A DNA stretch of 15,831 nucleotides from Acidimicrobiia bacterium (lineage in GTDB: Bacteria; Actinomycetota; Acidimicrobiia; IMCC26256; JAENVU01): assembly GCA_025357995.1 (NCBI GenBank), contig JANYLF010000309.1, positions 1 to 15,831 of the forward strand. The letters run 5' to 3'. A program made the position numbers and the translations under genes. Under the pieces are notes generated by a model. The model was not told the origin of the DNA and made no database searches. It saw only the letters and a list, made by a program, of their open reading frames with translations. Below are positions 5,792 through 15,400 of this stretch, in pieces (position 1 is the stretch's first letter; the number at the start of each line of letters is the position of its first letter).

Positions 5792-8089
5792 TTACTGCTC
5801 GGACATCACCGCGTCGAACTCGGCTTCGAGGTCGCGCTCCGGTTCGCCTGCGCTGTCGGTGATGTCGACCGTGACCCGCTGAATCGTGCCGGTCCATGCG
5901 AACGGTGCGGTGTACTCCGGGCCGACCGGTGGACCTTGTTCCCACCCACACGTCATCCCCGCGCCGCTGATGGAATGGCGAACGGGTGTCGTACGCGGGA
6001 TCTCGCCGACGCCCACCTCGATGCCGTCGACGAACAGGCGCGCGGTGCCGGAGAAGTCGGGGCGCGCGTCGAACTGCATGATGAGGGTGTGCTCGCCCGG
6101 CTCGATCACCGGTTCGGAATCGACTACGTACTGGTCGCGGCCCACGTAGTTGGACACGTACCGCAACCGGCCGTCGAGCACATGGAACGACCAACCACCG
6201 AGGACTGTGCCCATAGCGAGCAGTACTCCCTCGACCGGACTGGAGCCGGAGGGGACGTCGACAGTCGCGACGATGCGGTGCGATCGGCCGCGCGTATTGA
6301 TCGCGTTGTTCTCGGGTACCGGATGCGGCGACGGGTAGTAGGTGATGTTCCGACGCGAATGGAACGCGCGCCGAGGCGCTTCGAGCGCGGCGAGCGGACG
6401 GTTGTCGAGCGGGAGGACTTGGTACTTGCGTGCCTCCGCCCACCAGAGCTCGATCATCTCGGCGAGTCGTCGGGGTTCGTCGCGGGCGAGGTTCATGGTT
6501 TCGCTGGGGTCGAGGCGAACGTCGTACAGCTCCCACTCGTCGTCCTCGAACGGCGCGTCAGGATCGATGCCGTCGTCGTACATGTGACCCAAGGGCTTGT
6601 AGGTCACCGCCTTCCACCCGTCGTGATAGATCCCACGGGAGCCGAGCATCTCGAAGTACTGCGTGGTGTGGCGCTCGGGCGCCGCGGCGTCGTCCAGGAG
6701 GTAGCTGAAGCTGGTGCCCTCGATCGGTGATTGTTCGATGCCGGCGAGCTCGTCCGGCGCGTCGACTCCGATCAGTTCGAGGAGGGTGGGGAGCACGTCG
6801 ATCGCGTGTGCGAACTGCGTGCGGATCTCACCACGGGTGGTGATGCCGCGCGGCCAGTGCACGATGCACGGATCGGCGACGCCACCCTCGTGGACCTCGC
6901 GCTTCCACCGGCGGAACGGTGTGTTGCCCGCCATCGTCCAACCCCATGGATAGTTGTTGTGGGTGGACTGGGTGCCGATCTCGTCGATGCGGCTGCGTAG
7001 TTCCTTGCGGCCCGCGGGGACTCCGTTCCACAGCCGAGCGTCGTTGATGGATCCGAGCGCGCCACCCTCAGCCGAGGCGCCGTTGTCCGAGACGACCACC
7101 ACGATCGTGTTGTCGGTCTCGCCGAGCTCGTCGATGAACTCGAGCACGCGGCCGATCTGCGCGTCGGCGTGCGAGAGGAACCCGGCGAAGCACTCCATGA
7201 ACTTCGCGGCCACCTTCTGGTCCTGCGGTTCGAGTGAGTCCCACGCAGGCACCCACGGCGGGCGCGATGCGAGCTTCGTGGTCTCCGGGAGGAGACGCGC
7301 GGCGAGTTGACGCGCGAACGTCTCCTCACGCCAGACGTCCCACCCGCGGTCGAACTGGCCGTGATACTTCTCGAGCCATTCCGGTGGCGCGTGGTGCGGC
7401 GAGTGACACGCGCCGGTCGCGAAATGCAGATAAAAGGGTTGCTCTGGTTCCACACTGCGCAGCGCGCCGAGCATCATGATGGCTTCGTCGGCGAGATCCT
7501 CGGACAGGTGGTATCCGTCCTCCGGTGTTCGGGGTGGCGCAACCGCGGTGTGGTCGCGGAACAGGTTGGGGACGAATTGGTGGGTCTCGCCACCGTGGAA
7601 CCCGTACCAGTGGCGGAAGCCCCGCCCGCACGGCCACGAATCGCGCGGGGCGGCGAAATGCGTCTCGTCTTCCGGGGTGAGGTGCCACTTGCCCACGGCG
7701 AGCGGGACGTACCCGGAATCACTGAGGATCTCCGAGAGGAATCCGTTCTCGCGGGGGATGAGGCCGTTGTAACCCGGGAAGCCGACGGCGAGATCGGCGA
7801 CGCGCGCCATGCCGTTGGAGTGATGGTTCCGACCGGTGAGCAAACACGCGCGAGTCGGCGAGCACAACGCAGTGGTGTGAAAGTTCGCGAGGCGCACACC
7901 GCCCGCCGCGAGACCGTCGATCACCGGGGTGTCGATATCGGAGCCGTAGCACCCGAGCTGCGCGTACCCGACGTCGTCGAGCACCACCAGCACCACGTTG
8001 GGTGCGCCGGTTGGGGGCGACGGATCTGGCGGCCACCAGGGTGTGGAATCGCGCCATGTGTCACCGATAACGCCACCGAACTCGCTCAT
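5792..8089 (-). CDS. Type I sulfatase (arylsulfatase, AtsA/AtsD-like)
   Basis: The 765-residue protein hydrolyses sulfate esters. NVVLVVLDDVGY (31-42) gives the metal-binding D38/D39. CSPTRACLLTGR (76-87) is the sulfatase signature, with C76 the residue converted to formylglycine. GKWH (133-136), ACHSPHHAP around H229, SDNG (334-337) and WKREVHEGG around K396 complete the active site, so all key residues are present. Residues from about 601 form a beta-rich C-terminal domain (GRSHRIVATVDVP, GTARLFVDG, TAPFAWTGTIQRVTVDI) resembling a concanavalin-like or LamG-type fold. Length and architecture match the mycobacterial AtsA/AtsD type (about 787 residues). No signal peptide is seen, so it probably acts in the cytoplasm. 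The ATG at 8089 directly follows a TAGGCT -10 hexamer; the frame is open to 8557 but that part lies opposite the transporter gene. No formylglycine-generating enzyme is in the window. Confidence 0.93.
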   Translation of the reverse strand: MSEFGGVIGDTWRDSTPWWPPDPSPPTGAPNVVLVVLDDVGYAQLGCYGSDIDTPVIDGLAAGGVRLANFHTTALCSPTRACLLTGRNHHSNGMARVADLAVGFPGYNGLIPRENGFLSEILSDSGYVPLAVGKWHLTPEDETHFAAPRDSWPCGRGFRHWYGFHGGETHQFVPNLFRDHTAVAPPRTPEDGYHLSEDLADEAIMMLGALRSVEPEQPFYLHFATGACHSPHHAPPEWLEKYHGQFDRGWDVWREETFARQLAARLLPETTKLASRPPWVPAWDSLEPQDQKVAAKFMECFAGFLSHADAQIGRVLEFIDELGETDNTIVVVVSDNGASAEGGALGSINDARLWNGVPAGRKELRSRIDEIGTQSTHNNYPWGWTMAGNTPFRRWKREVHEGGVADPCIVHWPRGITTRGEIRTQFAHAIDVLPTLLELIGVDAPDELAGIEQSPIEGTSFSYLLDDAAAPERHTTQYFEMLGSRGIYHDGWKAVTYKPLGHMYDDGIDPDAPFEDDEWELYDVRLDPSETMNLARDEPRRLAEMIELWWAEARKYQVLPLDNRPLAALEAPRRAFHSRRNITYYPSPHPVPENNAINTRGRSHRIVATVDVPSGSSPVEGVLLAMGTVLGGWSFHVLDGRLRYVSNYVGRDQYVVDSEPVIEPGEHTLIMQFDARPDFSGTARLFVDGIEVGVGEIPRTTPVRHSISGAGMTCGWEQGPPVGPEYTAPFAWTGTIQRVTVDITDSAGEPERDLEAEFDAVMSEQ

Positions 8090-8096
8090 GGCGCGG

Positions 8097-8102
8097 AGCC
8101 TA
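8097..8102 (-). promoter_or_regulatory. -10 hexamer TAGGCT, likely leaderless start of sulfatase gene
   Basis: On the minus strand TAGGCT fits TANNNT and ends 7 nt before the ATG at 8089, where transcription would be expected to begin. No Shine-Dalgarno sequence is present. No convincing -35 element is visible in the 127-bp divergent gap shared with the transporter gene, and I see nothing else in that gap that I can name. Confidence 0.45.
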
Positions 8103-8216
8103 CGGGCGCGACCGGCGGGACTGCTCACAGCGGCGGATCGGGTGTGTGAGCGATCTTTCCCTCGAACGAAACCCGCGGGCAACCGGGGAGCAAGACGGGC
8201 CTGAATAGATGGGCGC

Positions 8217-9488
8217 ATGTCGACCAAGGGATTTCGCAAGGCCGGTAATTTTCCCACGCTCATCGCTGCGCTCGTGCATTTCGACGTGTCGTTCATGGTG
8301 TGGGTGTTGCTGGGCGCCTTGGGTGCGTACGTGGCGGAGGACCTCGGGCTCAGTGGGGCACAAAAGGGGTTGATGGTGGCGCTCCCGCCCCTCGGCGGCG
8401 CCGTGTTCCGACTCATCCTCGGGCCGTTGGCCGACCGGGTCGGCATCAAACGTCTCGGTCTGGTGACGATGGCGCTCACGCTGCTCCGACTCGCGTGGGG
8501 CGCGCTCGCGGCCGGCACGTACCCGCAGATCCTCGGCATCGGATTCATGCTCGGCATCGCGGGTGCGAGCTTCGCGGTGGCATTGCCACTCGCGAGTCGG
8601 TGGTACCCGCCCGAACATCAAGGACTCGCACTGGGCATCGCCGGCGCAGGCAATTCCGGCACCGTGGTGGCGGTGCTCGCCGCGCCGCGCCTGGCCGAGC
8701 ATTTCGGATGGCACGCGGTCTTCGGCCTCATGATGATTCCGGTCACGCTCGCGTGGGTGGTGTTCGCGACGCTCGCGAAGGAACCGCCACGACCCGCGGT
8801 GCCCGCCGGCGCCGGGCCGCGCGGTGGAGTCTTCGGACTGCTCAGGGAACCGGATCCGCGCTGGCTCTGTGTGTTCTATCTCGTTACCTTCGGAGGGTTC
8901 GTCGGCCTCTCCGGCTACCTTCCCCTCTTCTTCGTCGATCACTTCGGTGTCTCGAAGGTCGACGGCGCGAGCCTCGCCGCGCTCGGGGCGGTCTCGGCCT
9001 CGTTGGTGCGTCCGTTCGGTGGTGCCATCGCGGATCGGATCGGTGGAACCCGTGTGGTGATGAGCGTCCTGTTCGGCGCGGCGCTGTTGGCGATGGGGCT
9101 CGCGGCGGATCCCTCACTCGGCGTCACCGTCGCGATGCTCGTGGCGATCATGGCCATGCTCGGTGTGGGCAACGGCGCGGTGTTCCAACTGGTGGGATCG
9201 CGCGTGGGCGATCGCGTGGGTGCGATGACCGGTCTCGTTGGAGCCGCCGGTCCGAGTTCGTGGTGGTCGACGCCACTGCCGTTCGCAAAGGTCCCGTTGC
9301 GAGAGTGTCACTCCCGCAACGGGTCCCGTACGGTTTCCACGCCACGTGGGTGCCGGCGTAGGGCCTTTATCCCTCGACGGTCACCGCTTCGTCTTCGCGG
9401 CGCCGGCGGGCGGCGGCCATCAGGAACCAGCCGCCGAGCACCGCGAGCAGGCCGAGGAGCCCGATGCGTTGCGCTTCGGTGCCCGTGA
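8217..9488 (+). pseudogene. NarK-like MFS transporter lacking its last two helices
   Basis: Residues 1-345 are a nitrate/nitrite-porter-like MFS protein. GGAVFRLILGPLADRVG (60-76) holds the conserved TM2 arginine R65; GIAGAGNSGTVVAVLAAP (140-157) resembles the NarK glycine-rich motif; LVRPFGGAIADRIGG (263-277) holds the TM8 arginine R265. About ten membrane helices can be traced, the tenth near 304-325. After GDRVGAMTGLVGAAG (about 331-345) the family should continue into TM11 and TM12. Here it changes abruptly at P346 (about base 9252) into 78 polar, Arg- and Ser-rich residues with no membrane segment, and stops inside the 3' end of the opposite-strand giant gene. The other two frames do not restore the helices, so this is a loss of sequence, not a frameshift. 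The transporter is probably non-functional, unless the break is an assembly join. The ATG at 8217 gives a normal N-terminus, though no good Shine-Dalgarno sequence precedes it. Confidence 0.8.
9293..9323. terminator. 31-bp near-perfect palindrome, probable bidirectional terminator
   Basis: Arms CCCGTTGCG (9293-9301) and CGCAACGGG (9315-9323) enclose a second perfect stem GAGTG/CACTC (9303-9307 and 9309-9313) around T9308. The only mismatch in 15 pairs is A9302 against C9314. The hairpin stands 44 nt beyond the stop codon of the giant minus-strand gene and just past the break in the transporter, where two converging transcripts would meet. The T-tracts after the stem are short (TTT on the minus side), so it is not a classical rho-independent site, but actinobacterial terminators often lack a U-tract. 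A recombination or protein-binding site is the alternative. Confidence 0.55.
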
Positions 9489-12400
9489 AGGCGAAACCGC
9501 CGCTCGGCGTGTAACTCGCCTTCGCGCTGACCGTCTTGCCTTCGACATCGGTTGACGCAATGTTGGTGATCGGCCCGTTCCCGGTGATCGTGGTGACGAG
9601 GGTCAAGGTGCTCGACGCGCCGACCGCGAGGGCACCGGCGCGCACGCACGTGATGGTCGTCGTGCCGGTGCACGTCCAACCGGTGCCGGATGCGGAGACG
9701 AACGCCAGACCCGACGGCAGCGGGTCCGTCACCGTGAGTGGACCGGGGAACGGTGCGTTCGCCGCGTTGGTCACCGTGATGTCCCACGTGGCGACCGAGC
9801 CCGTCACGCCGACGAGCTTCTTCGCCAGCGTGATGTTCGCCGCGCCGGTGGTGGTCACGGTGGCACTTGCGGAGGTCGTCACCGGGTTGTTCACCGGGTC
9901 GGTGCCGTCAGCCGTCGCGGTGTTCACGATCTGACCGGCGTTCACGTCGGCTTGGGTGACGGTGTACGTGGCGTCGCACAGCATGGTCGCGTTCGGCGCC
10001 AAGGTCGAACCCTGTGCCGGGATGCACGCGACGGCGCTGAGACCCATCATCGGATCGGTCACGTTGACGTTGGTGAGCGACACCGTGCCGTTGTTGGTCA
10101 CGTTGAAGGTGTAGGCAATCGGGTCGCCGACGGTCGCGCCCGACGTGGGCGCCGCGGTCTTCACCAGCGCGAGGCTCGCGGTCTGGCCGGCGAGCACCGT
10201 CGCGGTGGCCGAGTCGGTGACGGCGGGTCCGGTCGGTGGGGTACCGACAACGGTCGCTGTGTTACTGATCTGACCGGTGTCCACGTCGGCCTGCGTGACC
10301 ACGTACGTGGCGGTACAGACCATGGACGCGCCCGAGTTGAGTCCGGAGCCGTTGGCGGGCGTGCAGTTGAGTGCGCTGAGCCCGGTCATCGGGTCGGTGA
10401 CGGTGACGTTGCCGAGGCTGACCGCACCGGTGTTCACGGCCGTCATCGTGTAGGTGACGGTGTTGCCCACGAACAAGCCCGACGTCGGCGATGCCGTCTT
10501 GGTGAGCGAGATGCCGGCAGTGGTGTCCGTCGTGACCGTCGCGGATGCGCTGTTCACGATGAGGCCGTTGCCGGGGTCGAAACCGTTGATCGACGCCCAG
10601 TTGATGATCGAGCCGGTGTTCACGTCGTTCTGGGTGACCACGTACGTCGCGGTGCACGAGATGGTGGCGCCAGGGTTGAGTGTGGAACCTTGTGCCGGTG
10701 TGCACGTGATCGCGCTGAGTCCGGTCATCAGGTCGCCGACCGTCACGTTGTGGAGCGTGACGGTGCCGGTGTTGGTCCCCACGAACGCGTAGGTGATCGT
10801 GTCTCGTGTGACGACACCGGACGGCGGCGATGCGGTCTTGGTGAGCCCGACCGTCGCAATCTGGTTGGCCAAAACCGTGGCGCTCGCAGTGTTGGCGACC
10901 GGCGCGTTCGACGGATCGAATGCGGTGACCGTCGCGGTGTTGTTGATGGTGCCGGCGTTCACGTCGGCCTGCGTGACCGTGTAGGTCGCGGTGCAGGACA
11001 TCGTGGCGCCCGGCGCGAGGCTGGACCCGGCGGCGGGGATGCACGTCGGAGCGCTGAGACCCGTCATCGGGTCGGTCACCTGCACGTTGTGGAGCGTGAC
11101 GGATCCGGTGTTGGTGACACCGAACGTGTAGGTGACCGTATCGCCGGTCACCACGTTGTTCGCCGGGCTGGGCGTCTTCGTCAGCGCGATCGAAGCGTTC
11201 GTGGCCGCGTTCACGGTCGCCGAGGCGCTGGTCGACGTCGGGTTGTTGCTGGGGTCGTCACCGGCGATCGTCGCAGTGTTGGTGAAGGATCCGGCGTCGA
11301 TATCGGCCTGGGTCACGGTGTAGTTCGCGGTACACGAGATCGTTGCGTTGGGTGCGAGCGTCGCCGGTGCGGCGGGCACGCAGGTGACGGCGCTGAGGCC
11401 GGGCATCGGGTCGGTCACCCGGACGTTGTGGAGCGTCACAGTGCCGTTGTTGGTCCCGTCCAACGTGTAGTTGATGACGTCGCCCACAACGACCCCGGAG
11501 TTCGGCGTCGCCGTCTTGATGAGCGCTAACGACGGGCCCTGCCGGGTGAGCACGGTCGCGGTCGCAAACGCGAACTTCTGGAAGCCGTTGGGATCGTTGC
11601 CACTCAGACTGGCCGCGTTGACGATCGAGCCGGCGTCGACATCGGCTTGGGTCACGGTGTACGTGGCCGAGCAACCGATCGTCGCGGCCGGCGCGAGTGT
11701 GGACAATTGCGCGGGAATGCACGTGATCGGGCTGAGCCCGGCCATCGGGTCGAACACCAGCGCGTTCGTCATCGTGACGTTGCCGGTGTTGGTGCCGACG
11801 AACGTGTAGGTGACGACGTCGCCCGCGACCACACCCGAGTTGGGCGACGCAGTCTTGGTGAGCGACAACGACCCGGCCTGACTCGCGGTGACGGTCGCGG
11901 ACGCGGTGTTGGTGGCGGGGTTCCCGTTCGGGTCGAGACCGCCGATGGTCGCGGTGTTCGTGAACTGGCCGTTGTCCACATCGGCTTGGGTCACGGTGTA
12001 CGTGGCAGTGCACGTGATGGGGCCGCCGGGTGCCAAGGTGGCGGGTGCCGCGGGCGTGCACGCGATCGCCGAGAGTCCGGCCATCGGGTCGGTGACGCCA
12101 ACACCGTGGAGTGTGGTCGTACCGGTGTTGGTGCCGGAGAACGTGTAGGTGATCGGGTTCCCAATCGTCACGTTCGTGCTCGGCGATGCGGTCTTCGTGA
12201 AACTGATCGACGCGGTCTGCCCTGCGGTCACTGTCGCACCCGCAGCGTGCGTGACGGGGTTGTTGTTGGGGTCGAGGCCGTCGATCGTCGCGGTGTTGTT
12301 GATGGAACCCGCGTCCACGTCGGCCTGGGTGACCGTGTAGGTGGCGGTACAGGTGATCGGGCTGCCCGGGGCCAGGGTGGCGGGCGCGGCCGGGGTGCAC

Positions 12401-15400
12401 GTGATGGCCGAGAGGCCGCCCATGGGGTCGGTCACGGTCACGTTGTGCAGCGTGGTGGTACCCGTGTTGGAGCCGCTGAAGGTGTAGGTAACGGTGTTGC
12501 CCGCCACGACGCCGGTGCTTGGCGATGCGGTCTTGTTGAGCATGAGGTTGGCCGTGCTGAGTGTGGTGACACTCGCCGACGCGGTTCCGGTCACCGGGTT
12601 GCCACTCGGGTCCTTGGCCGTGAAGGTGGCGGTGTTGTTCACGCCACCCGCGTCGACGTCGGCCTGAGTGATCGTGTACGGCGCAGTGCACGTGACAGTG
12701 TTGGCCGGCGCGAGGTCGGTGGGCAGGGTGGGTGTGCAGGTGAGCGTGCCGAGCCCGACCAGTGGGTCGACGATGTTCACATTCTGAAGCGTCACGGTGC
12801 CGGTGTTCTGGAGCTGGAACGTGTAGGTAATCACGTCACCCAACGCCGCGTTGCTGTTCGGCGATGCCGACTTGAGGAACGTGAAGTTCGGGGTGCTGTT
12901 CGTGGTGACGGTGGCGCTCGCGTTGTTGATCGCCTTGGCGCCGTTCGGGTCGAAGCCGAGGATGGTCGCGGTGTTGTTGATCGAACCCGCATCCACATCG
13001 GCCTGGGTCACGGTGTAGGTCGCGGTGCAGTTGATCGGCGCACCCGGCGCGAGCGTTGCGGGCGCGGCCGGCGTGCAACTCGGCGTGCTGAGACCGACCA
13101 TCGGGTCGGTGACGTCCACGCTATGGAGCGTGGTCGTACCCGTGTTGGTGCCGACGAACGTGTAGGTGACGGTGTCTCCCGCGACCACCCCGGAGTTGGG
13201 GGACGCGGTCTTGGTGAGCGCGATCGTGTGGGTTTGGTTGGACGGGACGGTCACGCCCGCGGGGGTGCTGATCGGGTCGCCGGCCGGGTCGGTACCGTCG
13301 ACGGTGGCGGAGTTGATCACGCCGCCCGCATCCACGTCGGCTTGCGTGACGGTGTAGGTCGCGGTGCATGTCATCGGGTCACCCGGGGCGAGCGTGGCGC
13401 CCTGGCCGGGGGTGCAGCTGAGCGGGCTCAGGCCGACCAGTGGGTCGGTGATGGTCACATTGCTCATCGTCACGTTGCCCGAGTTGCGGGCCGCGAGGGT
13501 GTAAGTGATCACGTCGCCGGCGATCACGCCCGAGCTCGGCGCGGCGGTCTTGACCAGGTCCAGCTGCGGGTTCACGTAGGCGTTCACCGTCGCGCTCGCG
13601 GTCTTGGTCACATTGGGGCCGGTCGGCGGCGTACCGGTGATCGTCGCGGTGTTCGACCAGGAACCCGCGTCGACGTTGGCCTGCGTCACCGTGTACGCGG
13701 CACTGCAGTTGACGGTGTCGCCCGGCGCGAGGCTCGAGCCCTGCGCGGGGACGCACGTGATGGGACCGAGGCCCGCCATCGGGTCGGTCACGTGCACATT
13801 GGCGAGCGTCACGTTGCCGTCGTTCAATCCGGCGAAGGAGTAGGTGAGGGTGTCGCCGAGCTGTACTGCGGTGTTTGGCGACGCGGTCTTGGTGAAGGAG
13901 ATGCTCGGGTTCTGAGCGACCGTGACGGTGGCGCCCGCAGTGTGCGTCACGGGGTTGTTGTTGGGGTCGTTGGCGTTCACGGCGGCGGTGTTCACGATCG
14001 AGCCCGCGTCGATGTCGGCCTGGGTCGCGGCGTAGGTGGCGGTGCACGTCATCGTGGCGGTCGGCGCGAGCGTGGCCGGCGCCGCGGGGATACACGACAA
14101 CGGGGAGAGACCGGTCATCGGATCGGTCACGATCACGTTGTTGAGCGTGACCGTCCCCGTGTTCTGGGCCACGTAGGTGTACGTGATCGAATCACCCGCA
14201 CCACTCACCGACGTCGGGAACGCGGCCTTGGTGAGGGAGATGCTCGGAGCCTGGAGCGTGGTGAAGGTGGCCGAGGCGAACTTGTTGATCGAGGGAAGTC
14301 CCGTGACGTCGGCCGAGAAGTGGGCCGTGTTGTTCACGGATCCGGCGTCGACGTCCGCCTGCGTGGCGGTGTAGGAAGCCGAGCACGTCATCGTGGCGGT
14401 CGGCGCGAGCGTGCTGCCCATCGCGGGGATACAGCCGATCGGCGAGAGGCCCGGAAGCGGGTCGGTCACCGACGTGTTGTGCAGCGAGCGGACACCGGTG
14501 TTGGTGACGGCGAACGTGTAGTTCACCGTGTCTCCGGTCACGACACCACTCGTGGGCGACACGGACTTGGTGAAGCTCGCGTCTTCGGTGGTGCTCGTGA
14601 TCACGTTCGTGCTGGCGCTCGCGGTGACGGGGTGGTTGGTCGGGTCGAGACCGGCGATGGTCGCGGTGTTCGTGATGATCCCGGCGTCCACGTCGACTTG
14701 GGTCACCGTGTACGTGGCGGTGCAGTTGATCGTGGCGCCCGCCGCGAGCGTGGCCGGGGTCGACGGCGTGCAGCTCGGCGTGGAGAGACCGGCCATCGGG
14801 TCGGTGACGGTCACGTTGTGGATGCTCACCGCACCGGTGTTCTTCCCAACGAACGTGTACGTGACAGTGTCGCCCGCGACCACGCCCGAGGTAGGCGAGG
14901 CGTTCTTCGTGAGCGACAGCGTTGCGGTCTGATCTGCGGTCACCGTGGCGCTCGCGGTCTGGCTGACCGGATTGTTCTTGGTGTCGAGCCCCGCGATGGT
15001 CGCGGTGTTCGCGATCGAGCCGGCGTCGACGTCGGCTTGGGTCACGGTGTAGGTCGCGGTGCAGTTGATCGGCGCACCCGGCGCGAGGGTGGCCGGCGTG
15101 CTCGGGGTGCAGGTGATGGTGCCGAGGCCCGGCAGCGGGTCGGTCACGTTCACATTGTGGAGAGTGACCTTGCCGGTGTTGATACCGGCGAAGGAGTACG
15201 TGACGGTGTCGCCGGTGACCACACCCGAGTTCGGCGATGCCGACTTGGTGAAGCTGAGCGATGCGGTTTGGTCGGTAGTCACCGTCGCGCTCGCCGTCTT
15301 CGTGGCGGGGTTGTTGGACGGGTCGAGACCGGCGATCGTCGCGGTATTGGTGATGGCGCCGGCGTCGACGTCGGCTTGGGTCACGGTGTAGGTAGCGGTG

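Noticed and set aside
8201..8216. TAGATG before the MFS start as a leaderless -10
   Set aside because: It lacks the final T of TANNNT and ends only 5 nt before the ATG, so it is weaker than the other three cases.
8090..8557. Longer N-terminus for the sulfatase
   Set aside because: The extra 156 residues are antisense to the MFS transporter gene and resemble no sulfatase start.
9952..11529. 525-codon plus-strand open frame opposite the repeat array
   Set aside because: It reads the antisense of the 113-residue repeats, is Arg/Gly/His-rich with no domain, and shows the same 339-bp period. It is open because of the high-GC third codon positions of the real gene.
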